DNA of 64,000 bases, taken from the NCBI GenBank assembly GCA_037893245.1, contig JBAIAA010000008.1:3730001-3794000 (forward strand), in the 5' to 3' direction. The stretch comes from Crossaster papposus (taxonomy: Eukaryota > Echinodermata > Asteroidea > Velatida > Solasteridae). A program made the position numbers and the translations under genes. A model generated the notes under the pieces. The model saw nothing but the letters and a program-made list of their open reading frames with translations. It was not told the origin of the DNA and did no database searches. Below are positions 28,285 through 37,560 of the stretch, piece after piece; position 1 is the first letter of the stretch; every line of letters begins with the position of its first letter.

Positions 28285-29386
28285 GGCGTTGTTGAATAAA
28301 TCACCGGATAGCCCTGATTGACGATAAGTGGCTAAGGTTCGTATCCTAATGTCCTTTTTTTGCAGACATCATCTCGCTATGCCTTACAAACACAACGAAG
28401 CTCGTCGCCATAAGATCAAAAAATCGACTTATAAAGTGACGAATTGGTCTGATTATAATAACGCACTGCGAAAAAGAGGTGATATTACCGTCTGGTTTAC
28501 GGATGCAGCTATCACTATCTGGACGCCAGCGCCCATCCAAAAACGAGGTGCGCCGACACAATACTCGGATCTGGCGATTGAGACCTGCCTTATGCTCAGG
28601 CAGGTTTTTAGCTTACCGCTAAGGCAGACTGAAGGTTTTGCTAGATCTCTGGTTAAGCTCATGGGGTTACAGCTTAAAGTCCCTGATTACAGCACTCTCA
28701 GTAAGCGAAGCATCCATTTATCATTGCAAAAGCTCATCGATACCTGTGAGCCTGGTTCTCACTTTCTGGTAGATAGCACAGGATTGAAGGTTTATGGCAA
28801 GGATGAATGGAATCAGGAAAAACACGGTACGAAGCCTAAACGTACTTGGCGAAAACTGCATTTAGCCATCGATAAAAATCATCATGTCGTTGCAAGTGAC
28901 CTTACCGGAAAAGAGATAGGTGATACTTCAGTTTTGCCTAATCTGCTGGATCAAGTTGATGGATTTGAGGTTTTCATGGCCGATGGAGCCTATGATAGCG
29001 ACAAGGTTTATCAGCAAATTAAACAGAAGCAAGCTGCTGCTAAAATCGTGATTCCACCACCTAAAAATGCTGTGCCTGACAGTAGTCAGCACAATACACG
29101 AAACGAGGCAGTAGCCCTCATAAAAGCGCGAGGTCGCATGGCGTGGCAAGGGCTAACCGGATACGGCCTGAGAGCCTTGGTTGAATTGGCTATGCTTCGC
29201 TATAAAACCATTATCGGCTCAAAGATGAAAGCACGTGAACTACCTCAGCAAAAAACGGAGGCAGAGGTTTCCGTTCGCGTGTTGAACAGGATGACCGGTT
29301 TAGGGATGCCGATATCAGTTAAAGCTAGCTGAAAAAGGCCTGGATACAGGCTCGATCAGGCTGAGCTTTATTTATGCAACAACGCC
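28285..29386 (+). mobile_element. ISb copy 6, complete
   Basis: A 1102-bp element, flanks gtcatgtag and ctatgtgac, no exact direct repeat. It cuts the 5' side of ISe copy 1. Confidence 0.93.
28328..29332 (+). CDS. ISb transposase (IS5 family)
   Basis: An intact 334-codon frame. Variants DAAITIW (others DEAITIW), RSIHLSLQ and KARGRM. DDE signature intact. Confidence 0.93.
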   Translation: MAKVRILMSFFCRHHLAMPYKHNEARRHKIKKSTYKVTNWSDYNNALRKRGDITVWFTDAAITIWTPAPIQKRGAPTQYSDLAIETCLMLRQVFSLPLRQTEGFARSLVKLMGLQLKVPDYSTLSKRSIHLSLQKLIDTCEPGSHFLVDSTGLKVYGKDEWNQEKHGTKPKRTWRKLHLAIDKNHHVVASDLTGKEIGDTSVLPNLLDQVDGFEVFMADGAYDSDKVYQQIKQKQAAAKIVIPPPKNAVPDSSQHNTRNEAVALIKARGRMAWQGLTGYGLRALVELAMLRYKTIIGSKMKARELPQQKTEAEVSVRVLNRMTGLGMPISVKAS

Positions 29387-29468
29387 CTATGTGACGAAGA
29401 AAAGCGGAAAATAGGGGCCTTTTATCGACGTTTGCAGCTCACAAAAAGATTATGAACAGTTTCTAACA

Positions 29469-30143
29469 TCAGGCCGTTACCCATAGCACCACCGCATCGT
29501 CCTTACTCACCGACACCAGCCCATGCCCCATGTCCGCATCATAATAAGCACTATCCCCTTCCTTAAGAGAGACGGGTTGATAGAACTCGGAATAAAACTG
29601 CACTTCGCCTTTCAGTACCAGCATAAACTCTTCACCGTCATGGCGTACCCACTCTGAGAAGTCGCTAAAGTGTCGGGCTTTGACGGTAGTACGGTAGGGC
29701 AGCATTTTCTTGCCGGACAATGTTGTAGCCAGTATCTCATGCTCATAGGTCGTTGTCGGGTGTGGCTTCCCTTCACCCGCCAGGGTGATATCACGCCGCC
29801 CTTTGGTTGCTCGCTGTTCTGCTGGCTGGGTAAACAATTGCGGGATATCAATGCCCAACCCCTGTACCAGCTTGGATACAGCCGCAAAGGTGGGTGAAAT
29901 TTGTTCATTCTCAATTGTGGACAGGGTTGAGCGCGCCAGGCCAGTGCGCTTGCTCGCCTCTTCAAGCGTCAGGCGCTGACTTAAATGAATCTCCCTGACA
30001 CGCTCCCCCAGTTTAAGAGGGGCTACGGTTTCTTCCGTACGCTGTGGGTTCAATTGTAATTGACACTTTTCTCTCGCCACAAAACCCGCTTGTTCAGACA
30101 CCCTATCTCTCCTTGGCACAACACCCAAGAGCACAAAGATCAC
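29469..30143 (-). CDS. XRE-family regulator with cupin sensor domain
   Basis: 224 codons in the longest frame. A helix-turn-helix of the XRE type (about 45-100: LGERVREIHLSQRLTLEEAS, TGLARSTLSTIENEQISP) is followed by a C-terminal cupin (about 140-224: FSEWVRHDGEEFMLVLKGEV and EGDSAYYDADMGHGLVSV), which binds a small ligand in this family. It is transcribed away from sdaA-gcvH-gcvP with 241 bases between the starts, so control of the serine/glycine module is the natural guess, but the ligand is unknown. The start is uncertain: a GTG 14 codons downstream (VSEQAGFVAREK) could also serve. Confidence 0.85.
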   Translation of the reverse strand: MIFVLLGVVPRRDRVSEQAGFVAREKCQLQLNPQRTEETVAPLKLGERVREIHLSQRLTLEEASKRTGLARSTLSTIENEQISPTFAAVSKLVQGLGIDIPQLFTQPAEQRATKGRRDITLAGEGKPHPTTTYEHEILATTLSGKKMLPYRTTVKARHFSDFSEWVRHDGEEFMLVLKGEVQFYSEFYQPVSLKEGDSAYYDADMGHGLVSVSKDDAVVLWVTA

Positions 30144-30280
30144 TACGTAGTTAAAGCAATCAATGCCCCTTTTCTTTCGAAAAACCCAAAGTGATTATAG
30201 ACATCTTCTGTTTCCAATAGGAAACTTTTCTATTGATAAACACTACGCCTGTTGATAGTCTTCGGCCAATAATAGCGTCA

Positions 30281-30333
30281 TTTAATAAAATGCTTTAATA
30301 AAATGCTTTAACCCACAACAAGAGGATGTGGGT
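30281..30333 (+). promoter_or_regulatory. Tandem repeat and hairpin in the sdaA leader
   Basis: Two perfect units tttaataaaatgc (30281-30306) plus a partial third are followed by ACCCACA (30311-30317), spacer, TGTGGGT (30327-30333). The repeats could be operator sites for the divergent XRE-cupin regulator and the hairpin an RNA element; both roles are inferred from position only. Confidence 0.4.
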
Positions 30334-30384
30334 CGCAACGTCAGTGTGCGCGTACGCCAAACCGGATAGTGATGAGGCAACACC

Positions 30385-31767
30385 ATGGGACTGAGTATAT
30401 TTGATCTGTTTAAGGTGGGCATCGGCCCGTCATCCTCTCACACTGTGGGCCCTATGATAGCGGCCAACCGTTTTGTCAATGAGCTTCAACAAAAACAACA
30501 ACTCACCACGACGGCTCGGATTCATATCGACCTGTTTGGCTCCCTGGCACTGACCGGTGAAGGGCACGCGACGGATACCGCAACTATTCTGGGGTTGCTG
30601 GGGCAATTGCCCGACACTCTGGACCCGGATGATGCACCGCAATTGATTGAGCAAACCCGACAACAGCATCAACTGCACCTTGGCGGAACCCACTCTATTC
30701 CTTTCTCTGAAACCACTGACCTCCTCTTCCATACCGCCGTCTTTCTTCCCAAACACCCCAACGGCATGACAATCAAAGCACTGGATGAACACGGGATTAT
30801 TCTTCATCAAAACAACTATTACTCCCTTGGGGGTGGTTTTGTGGTCAGTGAAGACGAAGAAGATAGCAATGCCCCCGCAACTAACGCACAGAAAACACTG
30901 CCTTACCCGTTTAACAATGCCCAGGATTTGCTGGACATTGGCAACCTGCACGGGCTGTCTATTGCAGACATCGTACTGGCTAATGAGCAGACCCTCGGGC
31001 TTTATCCCGATATCCCCGGGCAACTGATGATGATCTGGCAGGTCATGGACCAGTGTATACAACGCGGCAGTCATAAAACGGGCATTCTTCCCGGTGGGCT
31101 TCAGGTCAAACGCCGGGCCAATGCGATTTATCAAACACTGTCCAACCCCCCCCAGCATAAACAAGATGATCAATTAGCCATCATGGACTGGGTCAGTTTA
31201 TTTGCCCTGGCAGTGAATGAAGAGAATGCCGTGGGTGGCCGCGTGGTAACAGCACCCACAAATGGGGCGGCGGGTGTGATCCCAGCTGTGCTTGCCTATT
31301 ACGACCGCTTTGTTAACGATAGTTCTGACAACGGTATTCAAACGTTTCTGGCAACCGCAGCAGCTATCGGCATGCTGTATAAAAAGAATGCCTCTATTTC
31401 TGCTGCTGAAGTGGGCTGCCAGGGTGAAATAGGCGTCGCTTGTTCAATGGCGGCGGGTGCTTTGTGCGCTGTACTGGGTGGTACTAATCAGCAGATCGAA
31501 AATGCGGCTGAAATTGGCATGGAGCATAACCTTGGCTTAACCTGCGACCCTGTTGGCGGGCTGGTACAAGTCCCTTGCATTGAGCGCAACACCATGGGTG
31601 CTATTAAAGCCATTGCCGCCGCCCGGTTAGCCCTTCAAGGTGATGGTGATCACAGAGTATCCCTGGATGATGTTATTGAAACCATGCACCAAACCGGGCT
31701 GGATATGCAGCACAAATATAAGGAAACTGCGTTGGGCGGCCTGGCCGTCAACGTGGTGATGTGTTGA
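30385..31767 (+). CDS. sdaA: L-serine ammonia-lyase, iron-sulfur type
   Basis: 460 residues. Deaminates L-serine to pyruvate and ammonia using a [4Fe-4S] cluster. The N-terminal beta domain has the motif [11 protein letters not shown] (residues 14-24). The C-terminal alpha domain carries [37 protein letters not shown] and [20 protein letters not shown], with the cluster-binding cysteines. Single-chain type as in E. coli SdaA/SdaB. First gene of sdaA-gcvH-gcvP: glycine cleavage supplies C1 units and, with GlyA, interconverts glycine and serine, while SdaA drains serine to pyruvate. Confidence 0.96.
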   Translation: MGLSIFDLFKVGIGPSSSHTVGPMIAANRFVNELQQKQQLTTTARIHIDLFGSLALTGEGHATDTATILGLLGQLPDTLDPDDAPQLIEQTRQQHQLHLGGTHSIPFSETTDLLFHTAVFLPKHPNGMTIKALDEHGIILHQNNYYSLGGGFVVSEDEEDSNAPATNAQKTLPYPFNNAQDLLDIGNLHGLSIADIVLANEQTLGLYPDIPGQLMMIWQVMDQCIQRGSHKTGILPGGLQVKRRANAIYQTLSNPPQHKQDDQLAIMDWVSLFALAVNEENAVGGRVVTAPTNGAAGVIPAVLAYYDRFVNDSSDNGIQTFLATAAAIGMLYKKNASISAAEVGCQGEIGVACSMAAGALCAVLGGTNQQIENAAEIGMEHNLGLTCDPVGGLVQVPCIERNTMGAIKAIAAARLALQGDGDHRVSLDDVIETMHQTGLDMQHKYKETALGGLAVNVVMC

Positions 31768-31809
31768 TCTTCTTTACTGAAATTGTCGTATAACAGAAGT
31801 GAGTAAACC

Positions 31810-32190
31810 ATGAGTAATATTGAAAACCTGAAATTTACGGCCACACATGAGTGGGTCATGGATAACGGTGATGGCACTGTCACTGTAGGTATCAGCGAGC
31901 ACGCCCAAGAATTACTCGGCGACGTGGTGTTTGTTGAACTCCCTGAAATAGGTCAGGAGATCGGTGCGGGTGAGCAGTTATCACTGGTCGAATCAGTAAA
32001 AGCGGCTTCTGACATTTACGCCCCGGTATCGGGTGAAGTGATTGAAGTCAATACAACGCTAGACGATGCACCTGAAACAGTGAATGAGTCTGCATTGGAT
32101 GAAGGCTGGATTGTAAAACTAAAACTGTCCGAACCTTCCGAACTGGCAAGTCTGCTGAGCGCCAGCGCTTATCAAGCGACCATCGAGTAA
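31810..32190 (+). CDS. gcvH: Glycine cleavage system H protein
   Basis: 126 residues. Lipoyl carrier; the modified lysine is Lys64 in [20 protein letters not shown]. Shuttles the aminomethyl group between P and T proteins. 42 bases after sdaA and 147 bases before gcvP. gcvT is not in this window. Confidence 0.97.
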   Translation: MSNIENLKFTATHEWVMDNGDGTVTVGISEHAQELLGDVVFVELPEIGQEIGAGEQLSLVESVKAASDIYAPVSGEVIEVNTTLDDAPETVNESALDEGWIVKLKLSEPSELASLLSASAYQATIE

Positions 32191-32273
32191 TCCTTTTGGC
32201 GCACAGCCATTCAACGGCTGTGTGTCCATACAACCCGCATCAACGTTCAGCGGTGGCGATAACCCCAAAAGGA
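32191..32273 (+). promoter_or_regulatory. Foldable spacer between gcvH and gcvP
   Basis: Begins with TCCTTTTGG (32191-32199) and ends with its inverse CCAAAAGGA (32265-32273), a 9-bp closing stem. Inside are CACAGCC-attcaac-GGCTGTG (about 32202-32222) and a possible CCGC/GCGG stem. No T run follows, so it does not look like a simple terminator. It could be a processing site, an attenuator or a ligand-binding element. I do not recognise glycine riboswitch core sequence in it. Confidence 0.45.
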
Positions 32274-32337
32274 TGAGCGTCCCACCTCTGATTTCCCCAC
32301 CACCTTAGGGAAGAACGTGCTCAGAAGGTAATGAATT

Positions 32338-35235
32338 ATGGCTGTTGAACGACAATCTCTACAAGCCCTCCTCCTCCTCCAGCAGGAGCGGTTCACCGAG
32401 CGCCATGTAGGCCCCAGCCAGAGCGAACAGCAAACCATGCTGGAAAGCCAGGGCCTGCATTCACTCAGCGAAATGATTGGCCAGACCGTACCTACGATTA
32501 TTCGCAGCGCTGGCCTCACACTGCCAACCGGGCTTACCGAAGCACAGGCACTGTCAACGCTTCGTACACTGGCGAAACAAAATACCGTTAATAAATCGTA
32601 TATTGGTATGGGCTACTACAACACAGAAACGCCCAATGTCATTCTCCGCAATGTACTCGAAAACCCAGGCTGGTATACCGCTTATACACCGTATCAACCA
32701 GAAATTAGCCAAGGTCGTCTGGAAGCGTTATTAAACTTCCAGCAAATGGTCATGGATCTGACCGGTATGGAAGTCGCTAACGCCTCCCTGCTGGATGAAG
32801 CCACTGCTGCTGCCGAGGCCATGGCATTGTGTCGCCGTTCCAGCCGTAGTAAAAGCAATGCTTTCTTTGTTGCTGATGATGTGCACCCCCAAACATTGGA
32901 TGTTATCAAAACCCGGGCAGAATACCTCAACATCGAATTGATTGTTGGCGATCCAACCACCGACCTTGACCAACAGGATGTCTTTGGTGCTCAACTGCAA
33001 TACCCTGGCACCTACGGTGATATTGATGACATTGGCCGCATCGTACAGGAAGCAAAAAGCAAGAAGATAATGGTCTCTGTTGCCACTGACCTGCTTGCCC
33101 TGGTGTTGTTGAAATCGCCCGGCGAACTGGGTGCCGATATTGTATTGGGCAGCAGCCAGCGCTTTGGTGTCGCCATGGGCTTTGGTGGCCCGCATGCTGC
33201 GTTCTTTGCAGCCAGTGAAAAACTCAAACGCTCTATTCCCGGGCGCATTATCGGTGTGTCTAAAGACAGCCGTGGCAATCAGGCACTGAGAATGGCCATG
33301 CAAACCCGCGAGCAGCATATTCGCCGGGAAAAAGCCACGTCTAATATTTGTACAGCTCAGGCACTGCTGGCAAATTTAGCCAGCTTTTATGCCGTTTACC
33401 ACGGCCCTGAAGGCCTTAAAGCCATTGCTGAACGCGTGCACCGCCTGACGGCCAGTTTACAAAAAAGCCTGAGCGATATGGGCTTCCAGTGCAATGAAAG
33501 CTATTTCGATACCCTGACGATCAAAGTAGGCAGCCAGCAGCAAACTATCTATCAACGAGCTCTGGAGCATCACTGCAACCTGCGACTGATCAGTCATGAC
33601 AGTCTCGGTGTCAGTCTGGATGAGACGACAACACCCGATGATATCAGCGAACTGTTTGATATCTTTATGGGCAAAGGGAAAGCCCTAGACCTGTCCTTTA
33701 TTGATAAACGCATTACTGCAGGTGAAGCCACGGGTTTAGCCGAAGACTACCGTCGTACTGACAGCATTCTTACCCACCCGACGTTTAATCGCTATCACTC
33801 CGAAACAGACATGATGCGCTATATAAAACGGCTGGAAAATAAAGATTATTCACTGGTACACGGCATGATCCCTCTGGGTTCCTGCACGATGAAGCTCAAT
33901 GCTTCGGCAGAAATGCTACCTGTCACCTGGCCCGAATTTTCTCAGATCCACCCTTTTGCACCACGTGATCAGGTGCAGGGCTATCTGGATATGATTGACC
34001 AGCTACAGGTCACACTGGAAGAAATCACCGGTTACGACAAAGTCTCTCTACAACCCAATTCAGGTGCCTCCGGTGAATACGCCGGGCTGCTGGCGATTCG
34101 TAAATACCAGGAATCCATTAACGAAGGGCATCGTCATATCTGCCTGATCCCCGCATCAGCTCATGGCACCAACCCAGCATCTGCCGTGATGGCCGGCATG
34201 AAGGTTGTCATTGTCGCCTGTGATGCTCACGGCAATATTGATGTTAACGACCTGCAGGAAAAAGCCGAACAGCACAGTGCGAACTTGTCTGCTCTGATGA
34301 TTACCTACCCATCAACACATGGCGTGTACGAAGAAGCCGTTAAAGATATTTGTAATACCGTTCATCACTTTGGTGGTCAGGTGTACCTTGATGGTGCCAA
34401 TATGAATGCCATGGTGGGTGTGGCCAAACCCGGGGACATTGGTTCCGATGTCTCTCACCTCAACCTGCACAAAACCTTCGCTATTCCTCATGGTGGGGGC
34501 GGCCCTGGTGTGGGTCCTATTGGTGTAAAAAAACACCTGGCACCTTTCCTCCCCAACCATAGCGTCAGCCCTGTTTACGACAACGAGGGTATCGGTGCCG
34601 TGGCGGCTGCGCCTTTTGGCAGTGCCTCTATCCTGACCATCACCTGGATGTATATCCATATGCTCGGTGGCAATGGGTTAACGCACTCTACAGAAGTGGC
34701 CATTTTAAATGCCAACTATGTCGCTGACCGTTTATCTTCTCACTACCCCGTGTTGTATCGTGGCATCAATGATAAGGTGGCTCATGAGTGCATCATTGAT
34801 ATTCGTCCGATTAAAGAAACCAGTGGTATTTCCGAAGAAGATATCGCAAAACGCTTAATGGACTATGGCTTTCATGCACCAACAATGTCATTCCCGGTCA
34901 CCGGTACATTGATGATTGAGCCGACGGAATCTGAATCTTTAGCAGAAATCGATCGCTTTATTGATGCCCTGATTGCCATTCGCCAGGAAATAGACAGCGT
35001 CGAGAAGGGACAGTGGCCTGCGGATAACAACCCGTTGGTAAACGCCCCCCACACAATGGAAGACCTTGCTGATCGTGCATGGGATCGCCCTTACACTCGT
35101 GAAACCGCGGTATTCCCATCCCCCACCAGCAAACTGGCCAAGTATTGGCCAACCACTAACCGGATTGATAACGTCTTTGGTGACCGGAACTTTATCTGCT
35201 CCTGTCCGAGCATTGAAAGCTACCAGGAAGATTAA
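32338..35235 (+). CDS. gcvP: Glycine dehydrogenase (decarboxylating), P protein
   Basis: 965 residues, the usual length for the single-chain bacterial enzyme. Decarboxylates glycine with PLP and passes the aminomethyl group to lipoyl-GcvH. The PLP lysine is Lys712 in [18 protein letters not shown]-terminal half begins [19 protein letters not shown] and contains [10 protein letters not shown] and [20 protein letters not shown]; the C-terminal half contains [13 protein letters not shown] and [22 protein letters not shown] precedes the ATG. Intact. The following 107 bases hold no gene and lead into ISc copy 1. Confidence 0.97.
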   Translation: MAVERQSLQALLLLQQERFTERHVGPSQSEQQTMLESQGLHSLSEMIGQTVPTIIRSAGLTLPTGLTEAQALSTLRTLAKQNTVNKSYIGMGYYNTETPNVILRNVLENPGWYTAYTPYQPEISQGRLEALLNFQQMVMDLTGMEVANASLLDEATAAAEAMALCRRSSRSKSNAFFVADDVHPQTLDVIKTRAEYLNIELIVGDPTTDLDQQDVFGAQLQYPGTYGDIDDIGRIVQEAKSKKIMVSVATDLLALVLLKSPGELGADIVLGSSQRFGVAMGFGGPHAAFFAASEKLKRSIPGRIIGVSKDSRGNQALRMAMQTREQHIRREKATSNICTAQALLANLASFYAVYHGPEGLKAIAERVHRLTASLQKSLSDMGFQCNESYFDTLTIKVGSQQQTIYQRALEHHCNLRLISHDSLGVSLDETTTPDDISELFDIFMGKGKALDLSFIDKRITAGEATGLAEDYRRTDSILTHPTFNRYHSETDMMRYIKRLENKDYSLVHGMIPLGSCTMKLNASAEMLPVTWPEFSQIHPFAPRDQVQGYLDMIDQLQVTLEEITGYDKVSLQPNSGASGEYAGLLAIRKYQESINEGHRHICLIPASAHGTNPASAVMAGMKVVIVACDAHGNIDVNDLQEKAEQHSANLSALMITYPSTHGVYEEAVKDICNTVHHFGGQVYLDGANMNAMVGVAKPGDIGSDVSHLNLHKTFAIPHGGGGPGVGPIGVKKHLAPFLPNHSVSPVYDNEGIGAVAAAPFGSASILTITWMYIHMLGGNGLTHSTEVAILNANYVADRLSSHYPVLYRGINDKVAHECIIDIRPIKETSGISEEDIAKRLMDYGFHAPTMSFPVTGTLMIEPTESESLAEIDRFIDALIAIRQEIDSVEKGQWPADNNPLVNAPHTMEDLADRAWDRPYTRETAVFPSPTSKLAKYWPTTNRIDNVFGDRNFICSCPSIESYQED

Positions 35236-35342
35236 GCACTTAAGGCAGGGCTTATGCATCATATTGGAACTATAGTTTATCTTCTGTAGCTCCTGTGTCA
35301 GAAGAGACTTTCATATACCCCAAATAATTGATCAATTTTTTT

Positions 35343-36710
35343 GGCTCTCTGCCCATTTTGTTTTTGCTAGAATAGTCCTCAAGCCTTTTATTTCTCTGGC
35401 CTTCGACTTTTCTTAGGTATTTTCAAATGTCTCATATTTCCGCAGATTTTCTGGGCCTTAGCCACATTGAAATCCTCAGTGTTGATCTGAAAAGCGACGG
35501 TGCCTACATAACTGTGACCACCGATCACGATGACATTGATTGCCGAATCTGCGGCAAGCCTGTTCCGTTTACGGGCTATTCCGAGTCACGAACCATTCGT
35601 CATCTCCCCATTCTGGGCAAACCCTGCTATCTCATCATCCGGCCGAAGAAAGGTGTGTGTCCAGATTGTGATAAACACCCAACTACATGGCAAAAACTGG
35701 ACTGGTGCCTCCCCAAAAGCCGCCATACCAAAGCTTATGAACAGCACCTTATGTTGGCGTTGGTCAATAGCACGGTGGCGGATGTAGCCATGAAAGAAGC
35801 AGTTGGTGAGAAGGTTGTTCGGGGTGTCATTGACCACTGGATCAATCAGGAGACCGACTGGCAGAGCGTGAAGAAGCTGGGATTGCTGGGTATTGATGAA
35901 ATCGCCCTGAGAAAGGGCTACCAAGACTATCTGACCCTGATTACTTCCAGAGTGGATAACCAGGTTCACCTGATCGGCGTCATAGAGGGTCGGGAGAAGG
36001 CCAAAGTCAAAGCCTTCCTAAAATCAATAGCGGGCCGTTTGAAGCGCACGATTAAAGGAATCTGCTGTGATATGTACGATGGCTACGTGAATGCCGCCAG
36101 GGAAGCATTGCCGAAAGTACCCATCATGATTGACCGGTTTCATGTCGCCAAACTGTACCGGAAGGCGTTGGTTAAAATCAGACAATCTGAGCTGGCCAGA
36201 CTTCGTAAGTTGCTCAGCACCGAGGATTACCAAGCCCTGAAGCCCTCTATTGCAATATTGCGCCGTAATGCCGAAATGATTAGCAAGGAAGAGCGGATGG
36301 AGCTAGAAAAGCTGTTCAAGCACTCTACCAAGTTGAAAGCGGCCTATCGCCACTGTCGCAAGATTACCGGTATCTTCAACAGTCAGATAAGCAAGAAGGC
36401 AGCCAGTGATCGGTTGGATACTTGGATGAAGGAAGTGGAACGGTCATCCATTAGTCAATTTGACAGCTTCATAGAAACCTTACGGAAGTACAAAGAACCA
36501 ATCAGCAACTATTTCAGGAAGAGAGAAACCAGTGGTTTTGTGGAAGGATTCAACAACAAAGTGAAGGTCACTAAGCGACGCTGCTATGGTATTTTAAGCG
36601 TAAAAACGTTCTTTCAGCGACTGTTTCTAGACACACAAGGATACGCTGTATTCCTTGGTGCACAAGAGATATAGCCAATATGTCACCACAAACAAAATGG
36701 ACAGAGAGCC
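35343..36710 (+). mobile_element. ISc copy 1 (ISL3 family), complete
   Basis: 1368 bp with ends GGCTCTCTGCCCATTTTG and CAAAATGGACAGAGAGCC. The 8-bp flanks (attttttt, ctcttttt) do not match as a duplication. The right end abuts a truncated ISd, read on the opposite strand. Confidence 0.92.
35427..36674 (+). CDS. ISc transposase (ISL3 family)
   Basis: 415 residues. N-terminal zinc-binding motif (CRICGKPV, then CPDCDKHPTTW), a helix-turn-helix part, and the ISL3 DDE domain with LGIDEIALRKGYQDYL, CCDMYDGYVNAA, MIDRFHVAKLYRKA and SGFVEGFNNKVKVTKRRCYG. Contains a three-residue duplication KKLGLLGIDEI compared with copy 3. Intact. Confidence 0.93.
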   Translation: MSHISADFLGLSHIEILSVDLKSDGAYITVTTDHDDIDCRICGKPVPFTGYSESRTIRHLPILGKPCYLIIRPKKGVCPDCDKHPTTWQKLDWCLPKSRHTKAYEQHLMLALVNSTVADVAMKEAVGEKVVRGVIDHWINQETDWQSVKKLGLLGIDEIALRKGYQDYLTLITSRVDNQVHLIGVIEGREKAKVKAFLKSIAGRLKRTIKGICCDMYDGYVNAAREALPKVPIMIDRFHVAKLYRKALVKIRQSELARLRKLLSTEDYQALKPSIAILRRNAEMISKEERMELEKLFKHSTKLKAAYRHCRKITGIFNSQISKKAASDRLDTWMKEVERSSISQFDSFIETLRKYKEPISNYFRKRETSGFVEGFNNKVKVTKRRCYGILSVKTFFQRLFLDTQGYAVFLGAQEI

Positions 36711-37248
36711 CTCTTTTTTTCTCGTTAAACCCTTTCTTTGCGCCTTCCTGAAAACCAAAACAGGTTTTTACCGTAGAATCGAGGTCAATGGTGACCTGTT
36801 TAAAAGCATAAACGGTAGATGTTCCTGAGCGCAGTGCCTGTTTCCAAACACTCTCCCTCATTTCGTGGACAGCGGTTTCCAGTTCAACGACGCTGGCAAA
36901 GTGGAACAGCTTTAAAATGCGTCCAAATTGACTGTCACAAGGAATGCGTTGAAAACGGGTGCATTCTCGGAGAACGCTATCCTGCCAGACCGTGCACACT
37001 TTCATCAGACTTTTGGCACCTGCCAGAATGCCGGTGGTTACCATCAGAATGACATCTGACAGTTGGAAAGTGGCATTAGAGCCTCGTTGAATATTAATCC
37101 GTTTGTCCAGTAGGTCGGCCAGCCCCATCCGGTTCAGGAAGCGAAACACAGGGATAAGTCCAGCCTGACTGGTAAGCGGCTTTTTAGCTTGAGTGAAATG
37201 TACCTTCCGCTGCTTCAAACGTGCTTTTGACTTGTTTTTTTTGCTCAT
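36711..37248 (-). pseudogene. ISd transposase, N-terminal part
   Basis: Begins MSKKNKSKARLKQRKVHFTQ and runs to ...GAKKGFNEKKRG, about 178 residues, then enters ISc end sequence. Variants such as MGLADLLDKR against MGLSGLLNKR in the complete copy mark the older type. The second catalytic Asp and the Y-(2)-R-(3)-E-(6)-K part are missing. Confidence 0.9.
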
Positions 37249-37344
37249 TGAAAAAGTGATGCTTTATGAAACGAAAACATCATTTAATCTCTTTATTCAC
37301 GGGTGATTGCAACTTTTATTTCGATATTATTTGCAGGATTTAGG
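36711..37344 (-). mobile_element. ISd fragment, 5' half (older variant)
   Basis: Ends at 37344 with the ISd terminal repeat TTGCAGGATTTAGG. The other side is cut by ISc copy 1 inside the transposase gene, at an A/T run. Sequence differs clearly from the complete ISd copy (51681-53354), so it belongs to an older variant. It lies 17 bases upstream of the nhaD leader. Confidence 0.88.
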
Positions 37345-37360
37345 TTTAAGATAAAAAAAT

Positions 37361-37466
37361 CATATAGTTAGCGGTTGTTGTAGCTAAGCCTTATATGCTT
37401 TGATAGCAACCTGCAAAAGGCACCTCCATTTTATGGTGGTAGGGGGACAGGTGTGAACAGCGCCTG
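37361..37466 (+). ncRNA. Candidate structured leader RNA of nhaD
   Basis: Three nested or adjacent stems precede nhaD. First, CATATA (37361-37366) with TATATG (37392-37397), enclosing TTAGC (37368-37372) with GCTAA (37383-37387). The apical loop GGTTGT (37373-37378) is complementary to GCAACC (37406-37411), a likely pseudoknot. Second, ACCTCCAT/ATGGTGGT (37422-37440, one mismatch). Third, CAGGTG/CGCCTG (37448-37466). The next 94 bases to the ATG contain the repeat acgataatgaacgataat. Position before a Na+/H+ antiporter makes an ion-responsive riboswitch plausible. I cannot match it to the Na+-I (DUF1646) or Li+ (nhaA-I/II) consensus from memory. Confidence 0.5.
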
Positions 37467-37560
37467 ATGACCTCTAAAAAAAACGATAATGAACGATAAT
37501 AACATACAGGAATTGTAATGCTTTGGTTAGAATACTCGGCGAAATTGACTAGGAAAAACT

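Noticed and set aside
32191-32337. Glycine riboswitch before gcvP
   Set aside because: The region folds, but I do not see the conserved glycine aptamer core, so only an unnamed structured element is claimed.
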